Of a stretch of 64,000 bases of DNA, positions 43,632 to 52,460 are shown one piece after another. The stretch is from positions 806,001 to 870,000 of the forward strand of contig NZ_VSSB01000002.1 of NCBI RefSeq assembly GCF_008122505.1. The letters are read 5' to 3'. Position numbers and translations under genes: made by a program. Numbering within the stretch: the stretch's first letter is position 1; every line of letters begins with the position of its first letter. Below the pieces are notes generated by a model. The model saw nothing but the letters and a program-made list of their open reading frames with translations. It was not told where the DNA came from and ran no database searches. The stretch comes from Agromyces mariniharenae (GTDB lineage: Bacteria > Actinomycetota > Actinomycetes > Actinomycetales > Microbacteriaceae).

Positions 43632-44858
43632 TCAGGCGACCGTGGCGTCGGCGCGCTCGGGGATCGCGAGCCCGCCGTGCTCGGCCGCGGCGTCGAGCGC
43701 CGACATGAAGTCGGCCGTGAGGTCGTCGACGTGCTCGAGGCCGACCGAGATGCGGACGACCGCCGCGTTCGGCTTCGCCTCGCCCGCGACGGGTCGGTGC
43801 GTCAGCGACGCGGGGTGCTGCACGAGCGAGTCGACCCCGCCGAGCGATACCGCGTGCGTGGCGAGCTCGCACGACTCCGTGAAGCGCGCCGCGGCGTCGT
43901 AGCCGCCGGCGAGCTCGATCGCGATGATCGAGCCGGGACCCGCCAACTGCGTGCCGACGAGGCCCTGCGGGTCCTGACCGGGCAACCCGGGGTAGTGCAC
44001 GCGAACGACGGCCGGGTGTGCGATGAGGCGCTCGGCGAGCAGGCGGGCCGTCTCCTGCTGGGCGCGGACCCGCACCGGCAGCGTGCGGAGGCCTCGGTGC
44101 AGCAGGTACGCGGCCATCGGGTGCAGGAGTCCGCCCGTGAGGGCGCGGACGCGGCGGAGCCGCTCGACCCAGTCGCGGTCGGCTGCGACGACGCCGCCCA
44201 TGACGTCGCCGTGTCCGCCGAGGTATTTCGTCGCGCTGTGCAGCACGAGCGTGGCGCCGTGCTCGGCCGGGCGCTGCAGCACGGGCGTGGCGAAGGTGTT
44301 GTCGACGAGCACGGGCACGTCGCCCGCGGCATCCGTCACCCGGCGCAGGTCGAGGAGCTCGAGGGTCGGGTTCGCGGGCGTCTCGACGACGACCAGGCCG
44401 GTGTCGGCCTCGATCGCGGCGCCGATGCCGTCGGCGTCGGTCCAGGTGACCCGGGTACCGAGCAGGCCGCTCTCGAGCACGTGGTCGGTGCCGCCGTAGA
44501 GCGGACGCACGGCCACGACGTGCGGCTTGCCGGCGGAGGCCGTCGCGATGAGCGTCGCCGCGAGCGCCGCCATCCCGCTCGCGAACGCGACCGCGCCCTC
44601 GGTGCCCTCGAGGCCCGCGAGCGAGTCCTCGAAGCGCGCGACACCGGGCTGCCAGAGCCGCTGGTAGACGGCCGAGCGGCCCTCGCCGAGGTCGTGCCCC
44701 GTGGCGAGCTCCTCGTAGGAGAGGCCGCCGGTCTCGACCGACCCGAGCGGGTTCGTGGTGGAGAAGTCGATGACGGGAACGTGGGATCCGCTCGCCCGGA
44801 CCCCGTCCATGCCGCCGTGCACGGCGCGGGTCTCGAACTGCGACGACGATGTCTGCAT
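43632..44858 (-). CDS. Cystathionine/methionine gamma-lyase-type PLP enzyme
   Basis: A 408-residue Cys/Met-metabolism PLP enzyme. The Schiff-base lysine is Lys-211 in LHSATKYLGGHGDVMGG, with VVVETPANPTLELLDL and NTFATPVLQRP before it. SVGLEHVDDLTADF ends the domain. It could be cystathionine gamma-lyase, gamma-synthase or methionine gamma-lyase; sequence alone does not decide. It is divergent from an Lrp/AsnC regulator, which suggests amino-acid-responsive control. A GAGG site precedes the ATG. Confidence 0.88.
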   Translation of the reverse strand: MQTSSSQFETRAVHGGMDGVRASGSHVPVIDFSTTNPLGSVETGGLSYEELATGHDLGEGRSAVYQRLWQPGVARFEDSLAGLEGTEGAVAFASGMAALAATLIATASAGKPHVVAVRPLYGGTDHVLESGLLGTRVTWTDADGIGAAIEADTGLVVVETPANPTLELLDLRRVTDAAGDVPVLVDNTFATPVLQRPAEHGATLVLHSATKYLGGHGDVMGGVVAADRDWVERLRRVRALTGGLLHPMAAYLLHRGLRTLPVRVRAQQETARLLAERLIAHPAVVRVHYPGLPGQDPQGLVGTQLAGPGSIIAIELAGGYDAAARFTESCELATHAVSLGGVDSLVQHPASLTHRPVAGEAKPNAAVVRISVGLEHVDDLTADFMSALDAAAEHGGLAIPERADATVA

Positions 44859-44916
44859 GCCTCGAAGAAAGCAGGATCTGCAGCAATACGCAAACCCGCA
44901 TGCACGATCATCGCGC

Positions 44917-44942
44917 TAGACTCTCAAGACCGAAGAATCTTC
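44917..44942 (+). promoter_or_regulatory. Promoter with overlapping palindrome upstream of the Lrp/AsnC gene
   Basis: TAGACT (44917-44922) is the likely -10; ten bases later, at the expected transcription start, is the palindrome GAAGA-A-TCTTC (44932-44942). It lies in the 110-bp gap between the divergent PLP-lyase and regulator genes and is a reasonable autoregulatory operator. Short A/T-containing palindromes are uncommon in this GC-rich sequence. Confidence 0.45.
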
Positions 44943-44968
44943 ACGCCACACCGAGGGGAGCCGAGCTC

Positions 44969-45445
44969 ATGGCGCAGAAACCCGAACTCGACCGCGTCGA
45001 CCGTGCGCTGCTGCGCGCGCTCTCGGCGAATGCGAGGGCCTCGGGCGCCGCCCTCGCCGCGGAGGTCGGCGTCGCCGAGTCCACCGTATCGCTTCGGCTG
45101 CGCCGACTGCAGAGCCTCGGCACGGTGCGCGGCTACCGTGTCGACGTCGACCTGGCCTCGCTCGGGGTATCGCTGCAGGCGCTCATCGCGGTACGGCTCG
45201 TGAAGCACGACCGCAGCGAGATCGACGCGTTCCGTGCGCAGGTGCCCCACCTGCCGGGTGTGCTCGGCGTCTTCCACATGGCGGGCGCAGAGGACTACCT
45301 GCTGCACGTCGCGGCACGCGACGCCGAGGAGCTCCGCGAGTTCGTGCTCGCGCATCTCACGGGGCATCCGGCCGTGGCGCACACCGAGACGAACCTCATC
45401 TTCGAGCACGTCGACGGCGACGGCTGGAACCGGCTCGTCGGGTAG
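44969..45445 (+). CDS. Lrp/AsnC-family transcriptional regulator
   Basis: A 158-residue regulator with an N-terminal winged helix (LDRVDRALLRALSANARASGAALAAEVGVAESTVSLRLRRL region) and a C-terminal AsnC ligand domain (VFHMAGAEDYLLHVA, with the E-D-Y-L-L variant of the usual G-x-x-D-Y-L-L). It probably senses an amino acid and controls the divergent PLP lyase. The ATG at 44969 is preceded by GAGGGGAG; a longer frame from 44849 would overlap the lyase start. Confidence 0.9.
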   Translation: MAQKPELDRVDRALLRALSANARASGAALAAEVGVAESTVSLRLRRLQSLGTVRGYRVDVDLASLGVSLQALIAVRLVKHDRSEIDAFRAQVPHLPGVLGVFHMAGAEDYLLHVAARDAEELREFVLAHLTGHPAVAHTETNLIFEHVDGDGWNRLVG

Positions 45446-45502
45446 GCGCACGACCGCGTCGTACGCCCACCAGCGCGGAGCGGCAGTCCAGACGACCGCG
45501 CG

Positions 45503-46597
45503 TCAGCCGATCGTCGTGCCGAACGCGAGGCCGAGCACGTAGGTGACTGCGGCCGCGCCGAGCCCGATCGCGAGCTGGCGGAACGCGCGCTTCATCGGCG
45601 ATGCGCCCGAGAGCAGGCCGACCGTGGCGCCCGTGGCGAGGAGCGCGATGCTCACGAGCACGGTCGCCGTGATGATCGCGACGGTGCCGCTCAGGCCGAA
45701 GATCCACGGCAGCACCGGGATGAGTGCGCCCGACGCGAAGAACAGGAAGCTCGAGATCGCGGCCGACAGGCCCGTGCCGACGGCTTCGTCGTCGTGCGGC
45801 GCCGACACCGTGAGCGCGTCGGTGGGCGCTGCGAGCTGCTCGGCCGCCCGCACCCGGGCCATCACGAGCGCCGCGTGCTCACTGGCGTCGCCCTCGTCCA
45901 TGCCGCGGGCGCGGTACACGAGGGCGAGCTCGTTCGCGTCGAGGTCGAGATCGACGAGCGCCTCGCGCGCCGTCGGGTCGGGGGCGGATGCCTCGAGCAG
46001 CTCGCGCTGCGACCGCACCGACACGTACTCTCCGGCGCCCATCGAGAGCGCGCCCGCGAGGAGGCCCGCGATGCCGGTGAACAGCACGACGGACGCCGGA
46101 ACACCCGTCGCGCCGATGCCGAGCACGAGCGCGAGGTTGGAGACGAGGCCGTCGTTGGCGCCGAACACTGCCGCGCGGAACGTGCCCGCGAGCCGGCGAC
46201 GACCGCGTGCGGCGAGCCCGCGCACGACCTCGCCGTGGATGCGCTCGTCGGCCGCCATGGCGGCGGTCGCGTCGGGGTCGGTGGCGTAGGGGGAGCGGGC
46301 CTCGGCGCGCTGGGCGAGCGCGAGCACGAAGATCGAGCCGAAGCGGCGGGCGAGGCCGCCGAGCATCCGGGTGCGCAGGTCGGCGCGCGGCACGCCGGAG
46401 TCGTCGCCGTCGAGCAGCCGGAGCCAGTGCGCCTCGTGCCGCCCCTCGGCCGCTGCGAGGGCGAGCAGGATCTCCCGCTCCTCGCCGTCGCGTCGCGCAG
46501 CGAGCTCGCGGTAGACCGCTGCCTCCGCCCGCTCGTCCGCGAGGTAGCGCCGCCAGCGTGCCCGGTCCGCCGCCGTTCCCGGCCGTTCGTCGGTCAT
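45503..46597 (-). CDS. VIT1/CCC1 transporter with N-terminal ferritin-like domain
   Basis: A 364-residue membrane protein. Residues 1-130 form a rubrerythrin/ferritin-like helical region with ADERAEAAVYRELAARRDGEEREIL and EGRHEAHW (ExxH) iron ligands. A VIT1/CCC1 core follows, with GANDGLVSNLALVLG and a SMGAGEYVSVRSQRELL loop, and five or so helices to the C-terminus. Plant and yeast relatives move Fe2+ or Mn2+; here it probably exports or sequesters iron or manganese. Start at ATG 46597 with GGAG upstream; GTG 46606 is an alternative. Confidence 0.9.
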   Translation of the reverse strand: MTDERPGTAADRARWRRYLADERAEAAVYRELAARRDGEEREILLALAAAEGRHEAHWLRLLDGDDSGVPRADLRTRMLGGLARRFGSIFVLALAQRAEARSPYATDPDATAAMAADERIHGEVVRGLAARGRRRLAGTFRAAVFGANDGLVSNLALVLGIGATGVPASVVLFTGIAGLLAGALSMGAGEYVSVRSQRELLEASAPDPTAREALVDLDLDANELALVYRARGMDEGDASEHAALVMARVRAAEQLAAPTDALTVSAPHDDEAVGTGLSAAISSFLFFASGALIPVLPWIFGLSGTVAIITATVLVSIALLATGATVGLLSGASPMKRAFRQLAIGLGAAAVTYVLGLAFGTTIG

Positions 46598-46737
46598 CTG
46601 CTCCACATCCCATCGGGGAGCCGACGTCCGGTCGCTCCCGCTCCGTCACGTCCTCGCCGCTCACGCGGCCTCAGCCACGATATCGGCGCGCCGGGCGAGA
46701 ACCGGCCGATCGGCCCGGATTGGCAGCATTTCGGAGC

Positions 46738-46766
46738 GCCGAACGGGTTTCGGGCTGCCGAACGGG
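46738..46766. repeat. Direct repeat GCCGAACGGG in the gap upstream of the VIT1/CCC1 gene
   Basis: GCCGAACGGG occurs at 46738-46747 and again at 46757-46766, 19 bp apart. The second copy, CCGAACG, can also pair with CGTTCGG at 46781-46787. This 183-nt gap (46607-46789) also contains the perfect palindrome GGCCGATCGGCC near 46704-46715. It separates the DUF3097 gene from the transporter gene; a metal-responsive operator is possible. No iron-box consensus was recognised. Confidence 0.35.
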
Positions 46767-46789
46767 AGTCACCGCGAAAGCGTTCGGAT

Positions 46790-47662
46790 TCAACCCTCAG
46801 GCGGCGCGGTCACGAAGTCGATGAGCTCCTCCACGCGACCGAGGAGCGCGGGCTCGAGGTCGCCGTAGCCGCGCACGCGGCCGAGGATGTGCTGCCACGC
46901 CCGCGCGATGTCGGCCTGGTCGGCGTGCGGCCAGCCGAACGCCGCACACACGCCGTGCTTCCACTCGGTGCCGCGAGGGACGACGGGCCACGCATCGCGT
47001 CCGAGGCGAGCGGGCTTCACGGCCTGCCAGACGTCGATGAACGGATGCCCCACCACGAGCACATGCCGGCCGTGCGGGCCGCGCGCCACCGCGTCCGCGA
47101 TGCGCTGCTCCTTCGAGCCCGGCACGAGGTGGTCGACGAGGATGCCCGCGCGGCGGCCGGGTCCCGGTCGGAAGTCGTCGAGCTGTGCGGCGAGCACGTC
47201 GACGCCCTCGAGGTACTCGACCACGACGCCCTCGATGCGCAGGTCGGCGCCCCAGACCTTCTCGACGAGCTCGGCGTCGTGCCGGCCCTCGACGAAGATG
47301 CGGCTGGGCAGGGCGACGCGGGCGGGCGCCTGCCCGACGGCGAACGAGCCCGACGCCGTGCGGAGCCGCCCGGCAGGGGCCTTCGGCGTCGGGAAGACGA
47401 GCTGCACGGCCTCTCCGTCGACGAGGAAGCCGTGACCGAGCGGGAACACGCGCTTCGCGCCGAACCGGTCCTCCAGCGTCACGTGCCGCTTGTCGACCGC
47501 CACGACGGCCCCGCAGAACCCGTCGGCGGCGAGCTCGACGACGAGGTCGCGCTCGGCCTCGAGCGTCGGGATCGTTCGGCGTCCCTGTGACCGCCAGTCG
47601 CCCGCGAGTACGTCGGCGCCGTAGCGATCGGGTCCGTTCGGATCGTGGGTCGGGGTCGGCAC
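46790..47662 (-). CDS. DUF3097 family protein, Toprim-like features
   Basis: A 290-residue actinobacterial protein of unknown function. The N-terminal half contains RYGADVLAGDWRSQGRRT. The middle has RIFVEGRHDAELVEKVWG and, about 45 residues on, AGILVDHLVPGSKEQRIA, which resemble the E-G-x-x-D-A and hhhD-x-x-x-x-G-x-x-E parts of the Toprim catalytic fold. The second aspartate of DxD is replaced by His-Leu. The GTG start has TAGCCT ending 6 nt upstream (leaderless). DUF3097 identity is secure; the Toprim reading is my inference. Confidence 0.85.
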   Translation of the reverse strand: MPTPTHDPNGPDRYGADVLAGDWRSQGRRTIPTLEAERDLVVELAADGFCGAVVAVDKRHVTLEDRFGAKRVFPLGHGFLVDGEAVQLVFPTPKAPAGRLRTASGSFAVGQAPARVALPSRIFVEGRHDAELVEKVWGADLRIEGVVVEYLEGVDVLAAQLDDFRPGPGRRAGILVDHLVPGSKEQRIADAVARGPHGRHVLVVGHPFIDVWQAVKPARLGRDAWPVVPRGTEWKHGVCAAFGWPHADQADIARAWQHILGRVRGYGDLEPALLGRVEELIDFVTAPPEG

Positions 47663-47721
47663 CGGTCGAGGCTAGCGGACGCGCCCCGGACGGTCGCGCG
47701 TCGACACGGCCGATCGGGGAA

Positions 47722-48954
47722 TCACGCGGACGCCGGTCGACGCTCGCGGCTCGCCGTCCGCCGGGAGAGGGCGAGCGTCCAGATCGCGCCGAGCCCCGCG
47801 ATCGCCGCCCCCGCCCCGAAGGCCCACGGGATCCCGAACGGCTGCGCCAGGAGGCCGAGCGCGATCGGGCCGAGGCCGAGGCCCAGGTCGATCGCGGCGC
47901 TGGCGGTGCCCGAAGCGACACCGCGCTGCGAGGGCGATGCCGTGGCGAAGATGGCGGAGAAGAATGCCGGCGTCGAGAAGGCGACGCCGACCGCAGTGAT
48001 CGCGGCGCCGACGACGAGTCCGGCCGGCGACGCCCAGATGGCGACCACGGTGAGGCCGAGCGCGATCGTGATGAGCGCGGCGGCGCCGAGGCGGAGGGCG
48101 GGCAGGCGGTCGGGCACCTTGGCGAAGGCGACCCGGCAGACCACGACGACCGCGCCGTAGGTGAAGAGCGCCAGGCTCGGCACCTCGAAGCCCACACGCG
48201 TGCCGTGGAGCGTCACGAAGGCCAGGAACCCGCCCATCGCCAGGAGGGATGCGAGGAACCCGACGAGGATCGGCAGCGCGGGACGATGGACGAGGTGGCG
48301 ATCGCCCGGTTCGGGCGCCGGGCCCTCCCGGGTCTCACCGATGAAGAGGGCCAGGACCGCCGAGAGCACGGCCAGCCCACCGGCGCCCCACCACGCGAGG
48401 GTGGCGCCGCCGAGCTGCGTGAGGGCTTCGCCGAGCACGGGCCCCAGCGCGATGCCGAGGTAGAGGCCGAGCGAGTTGTACGAGAGCGCCTCGCCGAGCC
48501 GGGACGGCGGAGCGAGGTCAGCGAGCGCGGCGAACCCGGCGACGAAGAACGCGGCCTCGGCGACGCCCGCCAGGAGGCGCAGCACCACGACCGAGACGAG
48601 GTCGCGGGTGAGCGCGAGCAGCACGAGGCTGGCCGCGGCGAGCAGGGCGCCGCCGAGGAGCAGGGGGAGTCGGCCGTACACGTCCGCCAGGCGGCCGGCG
48701 AACGGCCGGAGCAGGAGCGCCGACACCGCGAACACGCCGAACGCGAGGCCGGCAGCTGCCTCGTCGCCGCCGACCGGGCCGGTGACGTGCAGGGGAAGCA
48801 CGAAGATCGCGACGCCTGCGGCGGTGAAGTAGCCGAGGTCGGCCACCGCGAGCATCACGAACGAGGACGTGAACAGGCGCTCCGCCGGTTCGCGCGTCGT
48901 GATCTCGGCTCCGTCGGCGCGGGCTCGCCGACCGCGGTTCCCCACAGGGCTCAC
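47722..48954 (-). CDS. MFS transporter (12-TM)
   Basis: A 410-residue major facilitator with two six-helix halves. FVMLAVADLGYFTAAGVAIFVLPL and AGRLADVYGRLPLLLGGALL (A-motif) mark the first half; ALSYNSLGLYLGIALGPVLG and SQRGVASGTASAAIDLGLGLGP are later helices. Substrate unknown. The start is GTG 48954 and a GTG at 48945 is also in frame. It lies downstream of the mutasome genes on the same strand, 56 bp from the dnaE2 stop, so it may receive some SOS read-through. Confidence 0.87.
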   Translation of the reverse strand: MSPVGNRGRRARADGAEITTREPAERLFTSSFVMLAVADLGYFTAAGVAIFVLPLHVTGPVGGDEAAAGLAFGVFAVSALLLRPFAGRLADVYGRLPLLLGGALLAAASLVLLALTRDLVSVVVLRLLAGVAEAAFFVAGFAALADLAPPSRLGEALSYNSLGLYLGIALGPVLGEALTQLGGATLAWWGAGGLAVLSAVLALFIGETREGPAPEPGDRHLVHRPALPILVGFLASLLAMGGFLAFVTLHGTRVGFEVPSLALFTYGAVVVVCRVAFAKVPDRLPALRLGAAALITIALGLTVVAIWASPAGLVVGAAITAVGVAFSTPAFFSAIFATASPSQRGVASGTASAAIDLGLGLGPIALGLLAQPFGIPWAFGAGAAIAGLGAIWTLALSRRTASRERRPASA

Positions 48955-49010
48955 TGTATGCCCGGCGGCCACGCTGCGGGCGAGTCGGCGGACGGGCGCC
49001 TCGTTCGGGT

Positions 49011-52000
49011 TCAGCGGAAGTCGCGTGAGCGGCTCGGCGCCTTCACGATGAGGCGCTCGAACCGGTCGGCGACGAGGTTGACGACCCCCTCGGGGGAGCG
49101 CTCGAGGATGCCGCGCACGATCATCGCGGGCGCCTCTCGGGCGACGCGCCGGTAGCGGTTCCACACGCCGACCCCGGCGATCACGTTGAGCGTGCCCGAT
49201 TCGTCTTCGACGTTCATGAACGTGATGCCGCTCGCCGTCGCCGGCCGCTGTCGGTGCGTGACGACGCCGCCCACCTCGATGCGCCGGCCGCTCTCGGTCT
49301 GCCGCAGGCGGTCGATGCGGATCGCCCCCCGCTCGTCGAGCTGCTCGCGGATGTGCCGGATCGGGTGGTCGTCGGGGGAGATGCCCGTCGCCCACAGGTC
49401 GTACACGACCTGCTCGGCGTCGCTCAGCATCGGCAGCAGCGGCGGCTGCACCACGACGACCGACCCGGCGAGGTACTCCTCGCGGTCCTGCGCGGCCTCG
49501 CCCGCGAGCCAGAGCGCCTCGCGTCGCTCGAGTCCGAAGCCCGAGAACGCGCCGGCCGCGGCGAGCGCCTCGAGCTGCTCGGCGTCGAGGCCGGCCCGCC
49601 GGGAGACGTCGGCCATGTCGCGGTACGGGCCGCGGGCGGCGCGCTCGGCGATGATGCGCTCGGCCACGGCCGTGCCGATCGACGAGACGTCGGCCAGCCC
49701 CAGCCGCACGGCGTACGCGCCGTCGCGCCGGTGGTCGGCGGAGCGGTCGGGCGCCTCCCGGTCGAAGCGGTCGACGGGCGGCTGTACGGCGTCGACGCAC
49801 GCGTCCATGCCGGTCGCCGCGCGCCGGTCGTCGCCGGCAACGTCGGCAGCGCCATCGCCCCGAGCACCGGATGCCGCATCGATCGCCTCCAGCCGCGCGT
49901 CGACGCCCGAGCGCAGGATGTCGGGCCGCAGCATCCGCACGCCGTGCCGTCGCGCGTCGGCGGTGAGCGTCTGCGGGGAGTAGAAGCCCATCGGCTGCGC
50001 GCGCAGCAGCGCGGCGAGGAACGCGGCGGGGTAGTGCAGCTTCAGCCAGGAGCTCGCGTAGACGAGCAGCCCGAAGCTCAGGGCGTGGCTCTCGGCGAAG
50101 CCGAAGTTCGCGAACGCCTCGATCTTCTCGTAGATGGAGTCGGCCACGTCGAGGGCGATGCCGTTCTCGGCCATGCCGGCGTAGAGCTTCTCGCGGAGCC
50201 GCTCGATCTTCTCGATGCCGCGCTTGGAGCCCATCGCCCGGCGCAGCAGGTCGGCGTCGGCCGCGCTGCAGTTGCCGACCGCGACCGCCATCTGCATGAG
50301 CTGCTCCTGGAACAGCGGCACGCCGAGGGTGCGGGCGAGCACGGGCTCGAGCTTCGGATGCAGGTAGCTCACCGGCTCCTCGCCCGTGCGCCGGCGGATG
50401 TAGGGGTGCACCGCACCGCCCTGCACCGGACCGGGCCGGATGAGCGCGATCTCGACGACGAGGTCGTAGAAGCAGCGCGGCTGCAGCCGGGGGAGCGTGC
50501 CCATCTGCGCGCGGCTCTCGACCTGGAACACCCCCACCGAGTCGGCGCGGCAGAGCATGTCGTAGACGGCCGCCTCCTCCTTCGGGATGGTGGCGAGCTC
50601 CCATTCCTCGCCCGTCGTCTCGCGCACGAGGTCGAACGTGTACTGCAGCGCGGCGAGCATGCCCAGGCCGAGCAGGTCGAACTTCACGAGGCCCATCCAC
50701 GCGCAGTCGTCTTTATCCCACTGCAGCACCGTGCGGTTCTCCATGCGGGCGTGCTCGATGGGGCACACCTCGCCGACGGGCCGGTCGGTGAGCACCATGC
50801 CGCCCGAGTGGATGCCGAGGTGCCGGGGGAACGTGAGCAGCTGCTCGGCGAGCTCGACGACCGGGGCGGGGATGTCGTGGTCGTCGGTGGAGACCACGGC
50901 GCCCCACCGCTCGACCTGCTTCGACCAGGCGTCCTGCTGCCCGGTGGAGTACCCGAGCGCCTTCGCCATGTCGCGCACCGCGACCTTCGGGCGATAGCTG
51001 ATGACGTTCGCCACCTGGGCGGCGTTGTGGCGGCCGTACTTGCCGTAGACGTACTGGATGATCTCCTCCCGCCGGTCGGAGTCGAAGTCGACGTCGATGT
51101 CGGGCTCCTCGTCGCGCAGCGCCGAGAGGAAGCGCTCGAACGGCAGGTCGAAGTAGATCGAGTCCACCGCGGTGATGTCGAGCACGTAGCAGACCGCCGA
51201 GTTCGCGGCCGAGCCGCGCCCCTGGCACAGGATGCCGCGACTGCGCGCCTCGCGCACGAGGTCGTACACGATGAGGAAGTAGCCCGGGAAGTCCTTCTGC
51301 TCGATGACGTCGAGCTCGCGGGCGAGCCGCTCGCGCACGTGGTCGGGGAGCCCGGGGTAGCGCCGCTCCGCGCCCGACCACACGAGCTCGCGCAGCCAGC
51401 TCATGGGCGTGTGCCCCTCCGGCACCTCCTGCCGGGGCAGCCGCGGGCGGGCGCTGCGCAGCCGGAACCCGAGCTCCTCGGCGAGCGTGACCGAACGCGC
51501 GACCGCGCCCGGGTACCGGTCGAAGCGGCGCATCATCTCGGCGCCCGAGCGCAGGTGCAGCCCGTCGGAGGCGGGAAGCCACCCGTCGAGCTCGTCGAGG
51601 CTGCGCCGCGCGCGCACCGCCGCGAGCGCCGACGCGAGGCGGTGCTCGCCCGGCGTGGCGTAGTGCACCGCGTTGGTCGCGAGCAGGGGCAGGCGGGCGC
51701 GCTCCGCGAGCGCCGCGAGGGCGTCGTTCGCATCCTGGTCGTGCGGGTGCCCGTGGTCGAAGAGCTCCACGACGACGTGGTCGCGGCCGAACAGCGCGAC
51801 CAGACGATCGAGCTCGCGCCACGCGGCATCCGCCCCGCCGTCGGCCAGCGCGCGCCGCACGGCGCCCTTGCGGCATCCGGTGGGGATCACCCACTCGCCG
51901 CCCGACTGCGACGCGAGCTCCTCGAGGGAGTAGACCGGACGACCCTTCTCGCCGCCCGCGAGCTGCCCCGCGGTGATGGCGCTCGCGAGCCGGTGGTAGC

Positions 52001-52460
52001 CCGCCTCCTGCCGTGCGAGCACGAGCACGTGCTCGCCCTCGGGATCGGCGACGCCCATCTGCGGCTCGGGCAGCCCGAGCGAGAGCTCCGCGCCGAACAC
52101 CGTGGTGAGCTCGGGGAAGCTCTCGGCCGCCTCGGCGAACCGCACGATGCCGTAGAAGCCGTCGTGGTCGGTGATCGCGAGGCCAGAGAGCCCGAGCCGG
52201 TGCGCCTCCTCGACGAGCTGCTCGGGTGAGGAGGCGCCGTCGAGGAAGCTGAACGCGGAGTGCGCGTGCAGCTCGGCGTACGGCACGATCGGGCCCGACG
52301 GCGCCTCGAGTCCCTCCGAGGGGCGGTACGGATGCCGCTTGCGACTCCACCCGGGGCTGTCGCCGCCGTCGGCGATGATCGAGGGCCCGCCCGGGCGCCG
52401 ACGGTCGGAGAGCTTCTGCTCGAGCTCCGACCACGGGATCGACGGGTTGTTCCAGCCCAT
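49011..52460 (-). CDS. dnaE2: Error-prone DNA polymerase DnaE2
   Basis: A 1149-residue C-family polymerase that carries out damage-induced translesion synthesis. It opens with the PHP domain (ELHAHSAFSFLDGAS, ITDHDGFYG), then the polymerase core with PDIDVDFDSDRR catalytic aspartates and RGSAANSAVCYVL, the helix-hairpin-helix region and a C-terminal OB fold (VGGVVTHRQRPATASGITFMNVED). Length and a missing C-terminal extension fit DnaE2 rather than replicative DnaE1. Its ATG overlaps the imuB stop (TGATG). Part of the SOS-controlled imuA-imuB-dnaE2 unit. Confidence 0.96.
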   Translation of the reverse strand: MGWNNPSIPWSELEQKLSDRRRPGGPSIIADGGDSPGWSRKRHPYRPSEGLEAPSGPIVPYAELHAHSAFSFLDGASSPEQLVEEAHRLGLSGLAITDHDGFYGIVRFAEAAESFPELTTVFGAELSLGLPEPQMGVADPEGEHVLVLARQEAGYHRLASAITAGQLAGGEKGRPVYSLEELASQSGGEWVIPTGCRKGAVRRALADGGADAAWRELDRLVALFGRDHVVVELFDHGHPHDQDANDALAALAERARLPLLATNAVHYATPGEHRLASALAAVRARRSLDELDGWLPASDGLHLRSGAEMMRRFDRYPGAVARSVTLAEELGFRLRSARPRLPRQEVPEGHTPMSWLRELVWSGAERRYPGLPDHVRERLARELDVIEQKDFPGYFLIVYDLVREARSRGILCQGRGSAANSAVCYVLDITAVDSIYFDLPFERFLSALRDEEPDIDVDFDSDRREEIIQYVYGKYGRHNAAQVANVISYRPKVAVRDMAKALGYSTGQQDAWSKQVERWGAVVSTDDHDIPAPVVELAEQLLTFPRHLGIHSGGMVLTDRPVGEVCPIEHARMENRTVLQWDKDDCAWMGLVKFDLLGLGMLAALQYTFDLVRETTGEEWELATIPKEEAAVYDMLCRADSVGVFQVESRAQMGTLPRLQPRCFYDLVVEIALIRPGPVQGGAVHPYIRRRTGEEPVSYLHPKLEPVLARTLGVPLFQEQLMQMAVAVGNCSAADADLLRRAMGSKRGIEKIERLREKLYAGMAENGIALDVADSIYEKIEAFANFGFAESHALSFGLLVYASSWLKLHYPAAFLAALLRAQPMGFYSPQTLTADARRHGVRMLRPDILRSGVDARLEAIDAASGARGDGAADVAGDDRRAATGMDACVDAVQPPVDRFDREAPDRSADHRRDGAYAVRLGLADVSSIGTAVAERIIAERAARGPYRDMADVSRRAGLDAEQLEALAAAGAFSGFGLERREALWLAGEAAQDREEYLAGSVVVVQPPLLPMLSDAEQVVYDLWATGISPDDHPIRHIREQLDERGAIRIDRLRQTESGRRIEVGGVVTHRQRPATASGITFMNVEDESGTLNVIAGVGVWNRYRRVAREAPAMIVRGILERSPEGVVNLVADRFERLIVKAPSRSRDFR

